A stretch of 54,194 bases of DNA, taken from contig NZ_LRSE01000018.1 of the NCBI RefSeq assembly GCF_001634625.1, forward strand, positions 1 through 54,194, written 5' to 3'. The position numbers and the translations under genes are program-made. This DNA is from Croceicoccus bisphenolivorans (GTDB lineage: Bacteria; Pseudomonadota; Alphaproteobacteria; Sphingomonadales; Sphingomonadaceae). The number at the start of each line of letters is the position of its first letter. Within the stretch, counting starts at the first letter, position 1. The notes under the pieces are model-generated. The model searched no databases. It had not been told where the DNA came from and saw nothing but the letters and a program-made list of their open reading frames with translations. Shown piece by piece: positions 26,516-36,072 of the stretch.

Positions 26516-27561
26516 GCCGCCGTTCCCAGCCGAACGCCGACGCCATCACGATCCTGCAGGGCGCGCCACCAGCGTTCGTTGGCAAGATACCAGTCGACGG
26601 TGTCGGCCAGTCCTTCGCGCAGCGTGCGCGAAGGCGACCAGCCCAGTTCATCCTCTATCCGGCTTGCGTCGATGGCATAGCGGGCATCGTGTCCGGGGCG
26701 GTCGGTGACGAACGCTATCTGGTCGGCATAAGAACCGACGGCTTTGGGTCGCTTCTTGTCCAGTATCGCGCAGATATCGCGTACAAGGTCTATGTTGCGC
26801 CGCTCGTTGCCACCGCCGATATTGTACGTGCGGCCCACTTTTCCACCAGACAGCACGCAGAGCAAGGCATCGGCGTGGTCCTCTACATAGAGCCAGTCGC
26901 GGATATTCTCGCCCTTACCGTAAATCGGCAGCGGCTTTCCCGCGAGTGCGTTGAGGATGACCACCGGGATCAGCTTTTCGGGGAAGTGATAGGGGCCGTA
27001 GTTATTCGAACAATTGGTGACCAGTACCGGTAGGCCATATGTTTCGTGCCATGCCCGAACGAGGTGATCGGATGCCGCCTTCGAGGCTGAATAGGGTGAT
27101 CGCGGATCGTAGGGCGTGTCTTCGGTAAAGCGGACTGCCGGATCGTCGGGCAGGGAGCCATAGACCTCGTCCGTCGAAACGTGATGAAACCGAAACGAGC
27201 CCGGTTTGCCGTTCCGTGTCCAGTATGCCCGAGCCGCTTCCAGCAGATGGAATGTGCCGGTAATATTCGTGCTGATGAAAGATCCCGGCCCGTCGATGGA
27301 GCGATCGACATGCGATTCCGCGGCAAGATGCAGGACCGCATCGGGGCGGAAAACTGTGAATGCCTCATCCACCGCTTCACGTTCGCAGATATCGATCCGG
27401 GCAAAGCTGTAGTGCGGATCGTGCGCTACCGGATCGAGATTTTCGAGGCAGGCGGCATAAGTGAGTGCGTCGACATTCAAAACGTCGTGTCCGCGCGCGA
27501 TCGCGAGCCGGACTACGGCCGAGCCGATGAAGCCCGCCCCACCGGTAACCAGAATTCTCAC
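26512..27561 (-). CDS. rmlB: dTDP-glucose 4,6-dehydratase
   Basis: 349 residues. The start is GTG 27561 (reading [19 protein letters not shown]), overlapping the rmlC stop as GTGA; the upstream frame lacks protein character. GGAGFIG is the NAD site, [12 protein letters not shown] is typical of RmlB, and [15 protein letters not shown] holds the catalytic Y-x-x-x-[18 protein letters not shown] and YVEDHADAL also fit. It makes dTDP-4-keto-6-deoxyglucose. Confidence 0.97.
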   Translation of the reverse strand: MRILVTGGAGFIGSAVVRLAIARGHDVLNVDALTYAACLENLDPVAHDPHYSFARIDICEREAVDEAFTVFRPDAVLHLAAESHVDRSIDGPGSFISTNITGTFHLLEAARAYWTRNGKPGSFRFHHVSTDEVYGSLPDDPAVRFTEDTPYDPRSPYSASKAASDHLVRAWHETYGLPVLVTNCSNNYGPYHFPEKLIPVVILNALAGKPLPIYGKGENIRDWLYVEDHADALLCVLSGGKVGRTYNIGGGNERRNIDLVRDICAILDKKRPKAVGSYADQIAFVTDRPGHDARYAIDASRIEDELGWSPSRTLREGLADTVDWYLANERWWRALQDRDGVGVRLGTAA

Positions 27562-28124
27562 GGCGTACGCCTTTCGATGAATGGAGTTTGCAGTTCGGCA
27601 AGCGGCGCGGCGGCGGCGTCTTTGTCCGAGAGGAACGGGCCGGGCGTTTCGGGCCATGCAATCCCCGCGCTGTCCCAGTGTGCGGCGATCTCTTGCGCGG
27701 GGGCGTAGCCGGCGGAGCATTTGTATTGCACCTCGGTATCGTCGCAAAGCGTCAGGAACCCGTGCAGGAAGCCATGGGGTACGAACATCTGCCGCCCGTT
27801 TTCGGCAGAGAGTTCGTGCCCAACCCATGCGCCATAGGTTTCCGAACCCCGCCTGATGTCCACCGCGACGTCGAAGATCGCGCCGCGGGTACAGCGCACC
27901 AGTTTATGCTGCGCAGCGGGCGGTGCCTGTGCGTGCAGCCCGCGCAGCGTGCCGCGCAATCGAGACAGCGAGTGGTTGTCCTGAACGAAATCGCAGTCGA
28001 TTCCGGTTTCTGCCCAGTCTTTCGCAGACCAGCTTTCGGTAAAGAAACCGCGCGCGTCGCCGAAACGGCGCGGCGTCACCAGGAAAACCCCCGGGAGATC
28101 GGTTACGGCAATGTCAGGTGGCAA
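27558..28124 (-). CDS. rmlC: dTDP-4-dehydrorhamnose 3,5-epimerase
   Basis: 188 residues from TTG 28124, 9 nt after the EpsG-like gene. Cupin fold: [31 protein letters not shown] (catalytic His), [27 protein letters not shown]. The length is typical. The gene order rmlC-rmlB-rmlD-rmlA with 4-nt overlaps makes a complete rhamnose-precursor module. Confidence 0.96.
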   Translation of the reverse strand: MPPDIAVTDLPGVFLVTPRRFGDARGFFTESWSAKDWAETGIDCDFVQDNHSLSRLRGTLRGLHAQAPPAAQHKLVRCTRGAIFDVAVDIRRGSETYGAWVGHELSAENGRQMFVPHGFLHGFLTLCDDTEVQYKCSAGYAPAQEIAAHWDSAGIAWPETPGPFLSDKDAAAAPLAELQTPFIERRTP

Positions 28125-28133
28125 GGTCGTGCC

Positions 28134-29186
28134 TCAATATAGCATGCGACTGGCCGGAGGCATGCCGCCCAGCCAAGTCTGATAGGGCAGGTAACAGTCG
28201 TTGAAATGGCGTGAGAGAGCGGTCCACACGATCAGCATCACAAACAGTGCCACGTAAGGGGCCGCCGCGATCGTGCGCCGGTGGCTGTGAAAAGGAAGAA
28301 ACGGCAGCCCGGCCAGGATCATCGTCTGGATGGGAACGAGGTAATAGGACAACCGATCGGCGATCACCGAGGACAACGGCAGCATCGCGAGCAAGGCGAG
28401 CATCATTTGCGAACCGAGCAGCACGAGGCGATAGCTGTCGTCCGGCAGGGTTTGCCATCGTTGCCTCAGAAACAGCAGGAATGCGATGCCTGTCAGGGCA
28501 ACGAGCCCGACCCGGAACAGCGCCCCCGCCGCATCGATATCGGTATCGACATATCGCGTCGTGGCCGTCTCTGCGTTGCCGGCCATCCACACGATCGCGA
28601 GGCCGGGCACGGCGAGCAGCGCTGTCGTGATCACGCGTCGCTGCGTGATGTCCCCCGAAACCAGAGGTGCCAGCAATAGGAAGACGATTGCGCTTGAATG
28701 GATGGAAGAGGCCAGCAGGACGATTATGACGAACCGCACCGTGCGTCGGTCGATGAACGCGACATAGGCGCCGCACATGATGCCGATCGCCATGGCCTGA
28801 CGGATGCCCGACATCGGCATGTTGATGATGAGGACGGGAAACAGCAGGATGAGATAGGCAAGCGGATCGGGCTGGCGCCGGGCGACAAGGTGGATGCCGC
28901 CGAAAAAGACCAGAGCGGACACGACGTTGATCCAGGGATAGGCCAGCCCGAGGTCTGCCTGGGCGATGAACAGCGAGACCCACAGGGGATCGTTGCCCTC
29001 CAGCGCATCGCCGAAGTCGCTCACGCCATGGACGTAGAACTGGTTGAGATAGCCGGTCCAGTCGCAACCGACTTCGAACCGGAAAGCCGCGAACAGGAAC
29101 AGGCCGACAAGCACCGGCCAATAGAGCCAGCGCTTGCCCGCCACGCTGACCAATATCAGCGCGGCAAAGACAAGAACGTAGATCAA
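28134..29186 (-). CDS. EpsG-family EPS polymerase-like membrane protein
   Basis: 350 residues from TTG 29186, overlapping the upstream glycosyltransferase stop (TTGA). It is a polytopic protein with ten or so helices. FRFEVGCDWTGYLNQF and MPMSGIRQAMAIGIMCGAYV are the EpsG-family hallmarks (R-x-x-x-G-x-D-x-x-x-Y, and G-x-R-Q-x-x-A). EpsG proteins are thought to polymerise EPS repeat units. It coexists with a ligase/Wzy-like gene at 23361. Confidence 0.85.
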   Translation of the reverse strand: MIYVLVFAALILVSVAGKRWLYWPVLVGLFLFAAFRFEVGCDWTGYLNQFYVHGVSDFGDALEGNDPLWVSLFIAQADLGLAYPWINVVSALVFFGGIHLVARRQPDPLAYLILLFPVLIINMPMSGIRQAMAIGIMCGAYVAFIDRRTVRFVIIVLLASSIHSSAIVFLLLAPLVSGDITQRRVITTALLAVPGLAIVWMAGNAETATTRYVDTDIDAAGALFRVGLVALTGIAFLLFLRQRWQTLPDDSYRLVLLGSQMMLALLAMLPLSSVIADRLSYYLVPIQTMILAGLPFLPFHSHRRTIAAAPYVALFVMLIVWTALSRHFNDCYLPYQTWLGGMPPASRMLY

Positions 29187-30250
29187 TGGCGAACCGCCTG
29201 CCGCAGCATTCCGGCCACGCGCGGCCCCCAGACCGCAAGGCTGTAAGCACGCTCTACCTTGGCGCGCCCTGCATTGCCCATGCGTCGTCTCAGGTCTTCG
29301 TCGTCGAGCAGGGTGCCGATTGCGGACCGCCATTCATCCGGCGTGGTCGCCAGAAAGCCGTTGACTCCGTGCTCAACGATATCGGCGTTCACCCCGACCG
29401 GCGAGGCGACGACCGGCAGGCCGCATGCCATGTACTGAATCAGCTTGTAACCGCACTTGCCGCGCGACCATGGCGTATCGGATATCGGCATGATGCCGAT
29501 GTCCATTTCCTGGATCCGGCGCACTTCGCTGGCCTCTGTCCATGCGAAGGCGTCTACCAAGGGATGCGCTAACGGTTCCGCGCCGACGGTTCTGATCCGC
29601 GCGCCGTGCCCTGCCGCGATTTCCAGCAGGGCGGGCATCAGCGGCACCATGTATTCGCGCCATGTGCTTGGCGTACCGATCCAGCCGATGGCGGGTGGAC
29701 GATCGGACCCGGCCCGTTCGCCGACGGCATAGTGATCGAGGTCGACCACTGTGGGCACGATCTCGACGCATCGGGCGCCTGCGCGCAGTGCCCGTTCCGC
29801 CAAATAGGGATTGCCCGCTGTCACGATCGCAGCCCCTGCCATCAACCGGTCGATCTTGGCGCCCAGCATGGCCCGGACCGCGGCGGAGCGATGCAGATCG
29901 TATCGGTGGAAGATCGCATCGTCGCAGTCGATCGCATAAGGTGCCGCGCCGGTCAGCGCAGCGCGTTCGCATATGGCCGGAAGCCATGGAAACGCCTCTG
30001 ACTGGATCCACAACAGATCCGGCGATGGGCGCCTGCGCAACAGGGCAAGGCGGCGGGCATAGCTGGCGACGATCTGCATTCGCCTTGCCCTGCCGTCATA
30101 CAGCGCCGCAAGGTACTCCGGCCCGAAGAAGGGTTCGAATGCCGGCTCCATTCCGGCCGCGGCAAGCGCGGGCTCGTATTGCAGAAATCGCAGCCGGCTC
30201 GATGCGCCGTTGCGACTGTATCGTGCCAGCATTGCGATCTTCGGGTTCAT
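29183..30250 (-). CDS. Glycosyltransferase (GT4-like)
   Basis: 355 residues from ATG 30250, overlapping the upstream gene by ATGA. GT-B plan: N-terminal domain with RYSRNGASSRLRFLQYEPAL, central IGWIGTPSTWREYMVPLMPAL, then a C-terminal nucleotide-sugar site (DIGIMPISDTPWSRGKCGYKLIQYMACGLPVVASPVG, of which PWSRGKCGYKLIQYMA is the donor motif). It is cytosolic or membrane-associated and adds one sugar to the lipid-linked repeat unit. Donor and acceptor cannot be told. Confidence 0.87.
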   Translation of the reverse strand: MNPKIAMLARYSRNGASSRLRFLQYEPALAAAGMEPAFEPFFGPEYLAALYDGRARRMQIVASYARRLALLRRRPSPDLLWIQSEAFPWLPAICERAALTGAAPYAIDCDDAIFHRYDLHRSAAVRAMLGAKIDRLMAGAAIVTAGNPYLAERALRAGARCVEIVPTVVDLDHYAVGERAGSDRPPAIGWIGTPSTWREYMVPLMPALLEIAAGHGARIRTVGAEPLAHPLVDAFAWTEASEVRRIQEMDIGIMPISDTPWSRGKCGYKLIQYMACGLPVVASPVGVNADIVEHGVNGFLATTPDEWRSAIGTLLDDEDLRRRMGNAGRAKVERAYSLAVWGPRVAGMLRQAVRH

Positions 30251-31458
30251 TGCCGGGCATCTGCTTGCGTGACGGCGCGATAGATTTCGCGATAGCTCCG
30301 GGTGCCTGCGTCGAGCGAAAACACCTCTTCGGCGGCTCGGCGGCACCGCGCCGCCAGGTCCGGGTCGGTCAGCAATCCCTGCAAGCCATGCCACGCCTCG
30401 AGCATAGCCGCCTCCGACCCGTCCCTGGCGAGCACGCCGATCCGGTAGTCCTCTACGATCCGGGCGACATCGCCGACCCCTGCGTTGGCGATCACCGGCT
30501 TGCCGCAGCCGAGGATCTCGCCAAGCCGGGTGGGTGAACGGCCCAGTTCGGAGGTATTCCCGCCCGCGTAAAACATGACCGAGGTCTGCTCGCGCCGAAG
30601 GATGGACGGAATGTCTTCAGGGCGGGCGGACCGGATCGTCACCCGGTCTGCCAGCGCCGGGCCCAGCGCTTCGTACACGCGGGCGGCATCGTCTCGGGTT
30701 GTGATGGCAAAGCGCGCGCCGGAATTCTCGCGTGAGACGACGGTAACGAAGGTGCAGAACCAGTCCATCCGGAACCACCCGCTCAAAACTGTGCCAAGGC
30801 AGCCGATCACTTGCGGTTCATCGCCGGGAACGGGGGCGGAGGCGGATGTGAAGCGGTCCAGATCGACGCAAGTCGGGATTACCGAGATGCGCTGCGTGCC
30901 GGTCTCGCGTGGATAGGTTGCGCGCAGATGGGCCGCCGCAGCATGCGTCAGCGAAACGACCGCGGCCGCGCGTTGCAGGCAGGCCCGCTCCATCGCAACG
31001 ATCGCGCGGTGCAGCACCGATCCACGGCGCAGCCGGCCCGCCGTCACCAGCTCTTCGGGCCACAAGGCGCGCATGTCGAATATGAACGGAACGCCGGCGC
31101 ACTTGCCCACGACCATGGCCGCCGCCGCAGGGACGTAGGACCGTGCGTGGATCAGCCTGATGTCGTACCGACGAACGGTGCGCCGGATCAGTGACAGCAG
31201 TTGCATCGGAACGTAGACCGCAGCAAGCACCCTTGGCAGCGAGCGGAAGCGTTGCGGTAGCCAGCGTATGCCCAGTTCACGGCACCGCGCCCGCATCTGC
31301 TCCATCGCGGCGCGATCTGCGCGATCTGCGTCCTTCTCGTAGGTGATGAGGGTAATCGCATGATCGCGCGAAAGGCCGCGCAGATAGGCAAAGACCTGGC
31401 TCTGCCCCAGGGGTTCGAGCAGGCCGTTGCGGGTGACGTAAAGCACGTTGATGGTCAT
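30247..31458 (-). CDS. Glycosyltransferase family 4
   Basis: 403 residues from ATG 31458 (MTINVLYVTRNGLLEPLGQS), 13 nt after the sulfotransferase gene. N-terminal GT4 opening LGQSQVFAYLRGLSRDH; RLIHARSYVPAAAAMVVG and PFIFDMRALWPEE are the acceptor-domain motifs. The C-terminal donor site is around TSELGRSPTRLGEILGCGKP. It overlaps the next glycosyltransferase by 4 nt. It adds a sugar in the EPS repeat; specificity unknown. Confidence 0.88.
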   Translation of the reverse strand: MTINVLYVTRNGLLEPLGQSQVFAYLRGLSRDHAITLITYEKDADRADRAAMEQMRARCRELGIRWLPQRFRSLPRVLAAVYVPMQLLSLIRRTVRRYDIRLIHARSYVPAAAAMVVGKCAGVPFIFDMRALWPEELVTAGRLRRGSVLHRAIVAMERACLQRAAAVVSLTHAAAAHLRATYPRETGTQRISVIPTCVDLDRFTSASAPVPGDEPQVIGCLGTVLSGWFRMDWFCTFVTVVSRENSGARFAITTRDDAARVYEALGPALADRVTIRSARPEDIPSILRREQTSVMFYAGGNTSELGRSPTRLGEILGCGKPVIANAGVGDVARIVEDYRIGVLARDGSEAAMLEAWHGLQGLLTDPDLAARCRRAAEEVFSLDAGTRSYREIYRAVTQADARQ

Positions 31459-31471
31459 CGGCGGGAACCGG

Positions 31472-32194
31472 CTATTCGAAGGAATAGCCCAGCACTTCCA
31501 CATCCTGACGATAGAGACCGGCGACGATGTCGACCATGCGCGTATCATACAGTTGTCGGTAATCCTTGCCGTCGCCGCGCACCCGCTCTTGCGGGAGCGG
31601 GGTTCCGGGGGCCAGCCGGTTGCTGACATAGGCGTAGGCCTGGTCCATCCGTTCGAAGCGGCCGACATAGTCGACCAGGATGCGATCCCGCGCGCCCGGC
31701 TGCGATATCCAGGTCAGCTGGCTGCGGAAGTGGACGTAGCGCATAACATCGGACCGGAAGCGTTCATCCCCGTCGAGACGGTGCAGGAAAGCGGCGAAAG
31801 TCTCGACATCGGCGAGCCGCGTCGCCGCCCAGCGGTGATCGAAAAAGTCGGGCCGGGCGGTCCGCCGCCTGTGCAGATAGTGAAAGGCGCTGCTCATCCG
31901 GTCCCACGGATTGCGCACCACGCAGAACGTGAACCATCTGCGAAAGCGATCCGGATCGGCGGCGATGTACCGGGTTGCGGGTATGTGGAACGATTTTCGT
32001 CGCCAGATCGCCTTGCGCAGGCTCGTACCGGCGGCCTTGGGGACATGAATGAAAACCGCCTCCAGACGTTCGTCTTCGGGAAGGTAGGGATAGGACAAGA
32101 CCCCGGTACGCAGGGCAAGCCGCTGCATGGGCAGGCCGTGGCGGAATTCCATGTCCTTGACCCGAAGCCGGATGCGGTCCGCCGCGGTAAGCAT
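31472..32194 (-). CDS. Carbohydrate sulfotransferase (Sulfotransfer_2 type)
   Basis: 240 residues from ATG 32194, whose first base is also the last of the upstream stop (TGATG). VFIHVPKAAGTSLRKAI is the 5'-phosphosulfate loop and FCVVRNPWDRMSSAFHYL the 3'-phosphate motif for PAPS binding. Both are intact, so an active PAPS-dependent enzyme is likely. The family places sulfate on sugars of polysaccharides. Its position between two glycosyltransferases implies that the EPS unit is sulfated before export. Confidence 0.88.
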   Translation of the reverse strand: MLTAADRIRLRVKDMEFRHGLPMQRLALRTGVLSYPYLPEDERLEAVFIHVPKAAGTSLRKAIWRRKSFHIPATRYIAADPDRFRRWFTFCVVRNPWDRMSSAFHYLHRRRTARPDFFDHRWAATRLADVETFAAFLHRLDGDERFRSDVMRYVHFRSQLTWISQPGARDRILVDYVGRFERMDQAYAYVSNRLAPGTPLPQERVRGDGKDYRQLYDTRMVDIVAGLYRQDVEVLGYSFE

Positions 32195-33288
32195 CAGCGC
32201 GCGTTTCCTTGCTCGACGGTTGCAAGATAAGCGGTGGCGGCGCGCAACGGTGAGAAATCGGCAGCACGGCGGCGGAGTGCCGAGCGATCGACCGGCATCG
32301 CAAGCGCTTTGGCCATGGCCATGGCCATCGACCCCGCGTCGCCGACCGGCGTCAGGTGGCCCCAGCGTCCGTCCGCCAAAATCTCTGCCGGGCCGGAGGG
32401 GCAATCTGTCGAAACGACCGGCAAACCTGCGTGCAGCGCCTCGACGATGACATTGCCGAACCCCTCCGCGTTGGAAGACAAGACGAAAAGGTCAGCACTG
32501 GCGTAAAATGGGCCGGGATCGTCGTGGAACCCGGCGAGGATTACCCTGTCGGTAATGCCCAGCTCGTCCGCCCTTGCACGCAACCGGCCCTCTTCCGGGC
32601 CGGCACCGAGGATCATAAGGCGTGCGTCCTTGCGTCCGCACCGCGACAACGCCTCGATCAGGAGGACCTGGTTCTTGACCGCCTTGAGCGATCCGACCGT
32701 AAGGATGCGCGCGCCGCGCGGAATGCCCCACATGGCTTCGGCTTTGTGTGGATCGCTTGCCGGGGCAGGAGCGGGTATCGGATTGCCGACGACATCGAAC
32801 CGGTCGATCGGCATCGCAGCAAGCCGGGCCATGTCCTGCGCGACCCCGCGTGAAACCCCGATGCGGGCTTGGGATAGCCGATAGCCGATGGCCATCGTCG
32901 CCTTCATGACCAGTCGGTGTAGCGGTCCGCGACCCGCATATTGAGCCGAGAGAATCCCATGTTCGACGACGATGCACTTCGTCCGGTGGCTCAACATTGC
33001 GCAGACGAACGGTGCGATGACCGTCAAAGGCCACATCGATGCGATGAGGATGTCGGGCCGGGCATACGAAACATAACGCGCAAGGGCGATTGGCAAGGTT
33101 CGCACGCGCCTGCAGCCCAGACTGACCACCGGAAAACGCGCTCGGCCCTCTGCCATGAACGCCCCTTGGGCCTGCATGAGCACAATTTCGACGGACCATC
33201 CGCGTTCGGCGAAAGCGTCTGCCAGGCAGAGGTTCACACGCTCGGCCCCGCCGCCGCGCAGATCAGGCAAGAGGAACGCGATCTTCAT
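32194..33288 (-). CDS. Glycosyltransferase family 4
   Basis: 364 residues from ATG 33288, ATGA-coupled to the acetyltransferase. MKIAFLLPDLRGGGAERVNL is a textbook GT4 start. GSLKAVKNQVLLIEAL and LILGAGPEEGRLRARADELG follow, and SNAEGFGNVIVEALHAGLP carries the E-x7-E donor motif. It adds one sugar of the repeat unit in the cytosol. Confidence 0.92.
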   Translation of the reverse strand: MKIAFLLPDLRGGGAERVNLCLADAFAERGWSVEIVLMQAQGAFMAEGRARFPVVSLGCRRVRTLPIALARYVSYARPDILIASMWPLTVIAPFVCAMLSHRTKCIVVEHGILSAQYAGRGPLHRLVMKATMAIGYRLSQARIGVSRGVAQDMARLAAMPIDRFDVVGNPIPAPAPASDPHKAEAMWGIPRGARILTVGSLKAVKNQVLLIEALSRCGRKDARLMILGAGPEEGRLRARADELGITDRVILAGFHDDPGPFYASADLFVLSSNAEGFGNVIVEALHAGLPVVSTDCPSGPAEILADGRWGHLTPVGDAGSMAMAMAKALAMPVDRSALRRRAADFSPLRAATAYLATVEQGNAR

Positions 33289-33872
33289 GCCTTGATGACG
33301 TCGATGGGCCGCAACGGTCCCGTGGAGACACTGCCAGGCATTTGCCGGACGATCCGTGCGGGAACGCCAACCGCGAGAACATTGTCGGGCAAATCGCCGG
33401 TCACGACGGAATGTGCGCCGACCACCACGTTGTCGCCTATGGACACGCCTTTCAACACCGTTACTTTCGCGCCAAGCCAGACATTGTTGCCAATATGGAC
33501 GGGAGCGGTGACGAAGCCGTTCCGGGCGGTCGGGACAGGGCCTCCGGCACGATGATCCTGATCGCGAATCGTCACGTACTCTCCGAACAGCGCATGATCG
33601 CCGATGCTGATCTGCTCACGAGCGACGAGGATTGCTCCGTGCCCGATAAAGGCCTCCCGTCCGATCGACAGCTGGCCGCCTCGCGCCTGAAGAAATGCAT
33701 TGCGCTGGACGAAAGCGTCCGGTCCGATGCGCAGCCTGCCACCCTGTCGCAATACGATCCGCACACCGCCACCAAGCTTGAAACCGGGCGCGATATCGCT
33801 GTTACTCAAGATCCAGCGCGCGAAATGACCGCGCATTTTTGCGCCAAGCCGGCGAAGCGAGGCAATGCTCAT
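33285..33872 (-). CDS. Left-handed beta-helix acyltransferase (O-acetyltransferase)
   Basis: 195 residues from ATG 33872, ATGA-coupled on both sides. Hexapeptide repeats run from about residue 50 to 180 (RIGPDAFVQRNAFLQARGG, IGREAFIGHGAIL, IGNNVWLGAKVTVLKGVSIG, DNVVVGAHSVVTGDLPDN) with the usual acetyl-CoA site end AVGVPARIV. It resembles WbbJ/NodL-type acetyltransferases. It probably decorates a sugar of the EPS. Confidence 0.9.
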   Translation of the reverse strand: MSIASLRRLGAKMRGHFARWILSNSDIAPGFKLGGGVRIVLRQGGRLRIGPDAFVQRNAFLQARGGQLSIGREAFIGHGAILVAREQISIGDHALFGEYVTIRDQDHRAGGPVPTARNGFVTAPVHIGNNVWLGAKVTVLKGVSIGDNVVVGAHSVVTGDLPDNVLAVGVPARIVRQMPGSVSTGPLRPIDVIKA

Positions 33873-34753
33873 TTGCAGCGTTTTCTCAGGTCGGCCAGTA
33901 GACGCTGATCGTCGGCGCATTCATCTCGTATCTGGGTGTCGAGTGCATCGTGCGCCGACCGGTCGCGATAACCGGCGGTTTCGTTGAGGCGCCGCAGTCG
34001 TTGCGCCATGCCGAGCCGGGTCGACCCCGTGAGCGTTCGCAAGGCAGCCGCGAGCATGAGGATGATTTTCGGGGGACGGCGCGTCAGCCGGGCCAACCAG
34101 TGGGATCGAGGCTGTTTGGCAGCGTGGATGCGCGGGAAGTGTCGGCGGCCATCATCCGCCAGACCAAGAAAAGCGAGAATGTTCAGATAGGTCTGCGCAG
34201 GCTGGGAAATCCATTCCGCCATGTCGATCACCATCAACCGATCGGGCGGGAAGACATTCAGCCATCGATTGAGATGTTCGCCAAAGCGGGCAACCGATTG
34301 GTAATCGAGCAGACGCAGTTCCCGGCAGTATGGAGGTATCTGTTCGCCCTCACGGTCGCTTCCCGTCCGCCAGGCGGTTGCGAAATCTTCGATATTCTCG
34401 TCCAGATTCAGCAGTAATTGGTTGTGGTAGGATTTCAGGAACGCAACGGGTTCGCGGGTGAACAGGATAATCTGCGGGTCGAGCGCGAATGCGGCGATGT
34501 TGGTCGGAGCATCTTGGGAATAGAGATATTGCACCGAAGCTTCGCCGACGATGCGGGCATCGCCGCAATCCGAGAACTGTTCTTGATACGCGTCCTCGGT
34601 CTTGACGAATTGATATCCGAGAAAGTCCGTGCAGAAGAAGTGCGGCTCCTTGTCGCGCGAAAATGCGATCTGCGGGTGGTGCCGCAGATACTCGACCCAT
34701 GCGGTGGTGCCGCATTTGGGCGCGCCAATAATGAATAGGTTGGGACGGATCAT
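33869..34753 (-). CDS. Sulfotransferase (Sulfotransfer_1 type)
   Basis: 294 residues from ATG 34753, ATGA-coupled to the flippase gene. FIIGAPKCGTTAWVEYLRHH is the 5'-PAPS loop with its K-x-G-T-T. IILFTREPVAFLKSYHNQLL is the 3'-phosphate motif (R-x-P-x-x-x-x-x-S). KEPHFFCTDFL is a familiar element of the heparan/GlcNAc sulfotransferase group. It belongs to a different subfamily from the enzyme at 31472, so two sulfation sites or acceptors are likely. Confidence 0.88.
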   Translation of the reverse strand: MIRPNLFIIGAPKCGTTAWVEYLRHHPQIAFSRDKEPHFFCTDFLGYQFVKTEDAYQEQFSDCGDARIVGEASVQYLYSQDAPTNIAAFALDPQIILFTREPVAFLKSYHNQLLLNLDENIEDFATAWRTGSDREGEQIPPYCRELRLLDYQSVARFGEHLNRWLNVFPPDRLMVIDMAEWISQPAQTYLNILAFLGLADDGRRHFPRIHAAKQPRSHWLARLTRRPPKIILMLAAALRTLTGSTRLGMAQRLRRLNETAGYRDRSAHDALDTQIRDECADDQRLLADLRKRCK

Positions 34754-36072
34754 CGCGTTTTGCGCCCCGCAACAAAGCCGAACACGGTTGAATCGATGCC
34801 GAGCACCCGTCGCGAACGGTGCCAGAGCATGACGTTCCACACCGTCATTGCGATGCTTGACGCGATCGCCGCGCCCATCGCGCCATGGGTCGGCACCAGG
34901 GCGAGGGTGAGCGCCAGATTGACGATTGTGCCGGCGACCATCTCCCTGAGCGTGATCCGCTCGTTCCCGGTCATGTTGAGCAGAGTCACCACCGCCCCGA
35001 AAAAGGCGTTCACACACTGTCCCGCGAGCAGAACCATTAGCAGGGGAAAGGCGCCGGAATAACCGGCACCGTAGAGCGCCGTCAGGATCGGATTTCCCCA
35101 CAATGCGAGGATGAGCACGAATGGCGCCATCGTGGCGAGTGAGAAGACTGCGCCGGTGGCCATGAGGTGCTGGAGCGCTGCAGTCTCACCACGGGCATGA
35201 AGGCTGGCGATGCGCGGTCCGACGATCATGGCCACCATGCCCAGGCCCACGATGACGAGGGAATTGGCCGATTGCGCAATCTTGAAAAGCGCGACCGAGG
35301 TCGGATCGGCCAGTGCGCCGACGATCACGATACCCAGATTCTGGCTGGCGACCTGCACCCCGGCAAGTGCCGCCAACGGCAGAATCGCGTTCTTCCATGC
35401 TACAGAATCCTGTTCGGGTCGGGCGTGCCAGATCGCTTCGGGACTGTGGCGGCGCAGCAGGAGCGCACCGAACACGAAGGCTGCCGCCGCAGCGGCGACG
35501 GTTACGATCATCGCTTGTTCAACCGGAACCAGACCGTTTGCGAAGAACCAGAGCGCGGCAATGAGAAGGAAAGTGAGGAGCGGCCTGCCGATTGCGTCCG
35601 ACAACTGGCCCCAGATGATCTTATGCAGGCCGCGCAAGGCGGCATCGCGGGCGCGGCCGAGAGCGATCAACGGGACCAGTGGTGCGCCGATGAGGGCCAC
35701 CAGCCAGGCCTCTTGCGAGCAGAAGGCGGCGGCGATGGCCAGCCCGATGAACAGCGAGGGCAGAGCGGACACCGCGATCCGCTTCGTAGCCCAGGCCCAC
35801 ATCCCACGAACGCGCCCCCATCGACCCGTCATCGATCCGGTCGACGTTTCGCGCAGCACCAGCGTTGGCAACCCCATCTGGACGGGGATGCCGATGAGGG
35901 TCAGCACGCTGATCGCCATGGCGTAATTGCCATAACCGTCCACCCCGAGCGCGCGCGCGAAAAGCACCGAGCTAGCCGTGGTCAGGCCGAGCGAGCCGAT
36001 CCGGATCGCAAGGCTGCCGCCGCCGGCGCGCAGCAGCCAGCCCCGCTGGGGTATGGCCATCGCCGTGCTCAC
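34750..36072 (-). CDS. Lipid-linked oligosaccharide flippase (Wzx type)
   Basis: 440 residues from GTG 36072, overlapping the dehydrogenase stop (GTGA). Twelve to fourteen helices of the MATE/MVF-like polysaccharide transporter family: [20 protein letters not shown] at the N-terminus (F-A-R-x-L-G-x-x-x-Y is the family mark), and [20 protein letters not shown] and [14 protein letters not shown] later. It moves the undecaprenyl-linked repeat unit across the inner membrane for polymerisation. Confidence 0.92.
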   Translation of the reverse strand: MSTAMAIPQRGWLLRAGGGSLAIRIGSLGLTTASSVLFARALGVDGYGNYAMAISVLTLIGIPVQMGLPTLVLRETSTGSMTGRWGRVRGMWAWATKRIAVSALPSLFIGLAIAAAFCSQEAWLVALIGAPLVPLIALGRARDAALRGLHKIIWGQLSDAIGRPLLTFLLIAALWFFANGLVPVEQAMIVTVAAAAAAFVFGALLLRRHSPEAIWHARPEQDSVAWKNAILPLAALAGVQVASQNLGIVIVGALADPTSVALFKIAQSANSLVIVGLGMVAMIVGPRIASLHARGETAALQHLMATGAVFSLATMAPFVLILALWGNPILTALYGAGYSGAFPLLMVLLAGQCVNAFFGAVVTLLNMTGNERITLREMVAGTIVNLALTLALVPTHGAMGAAIASSIAMTVWNVMLWHRSRRVLGIDSTVFGFVAGRKTR

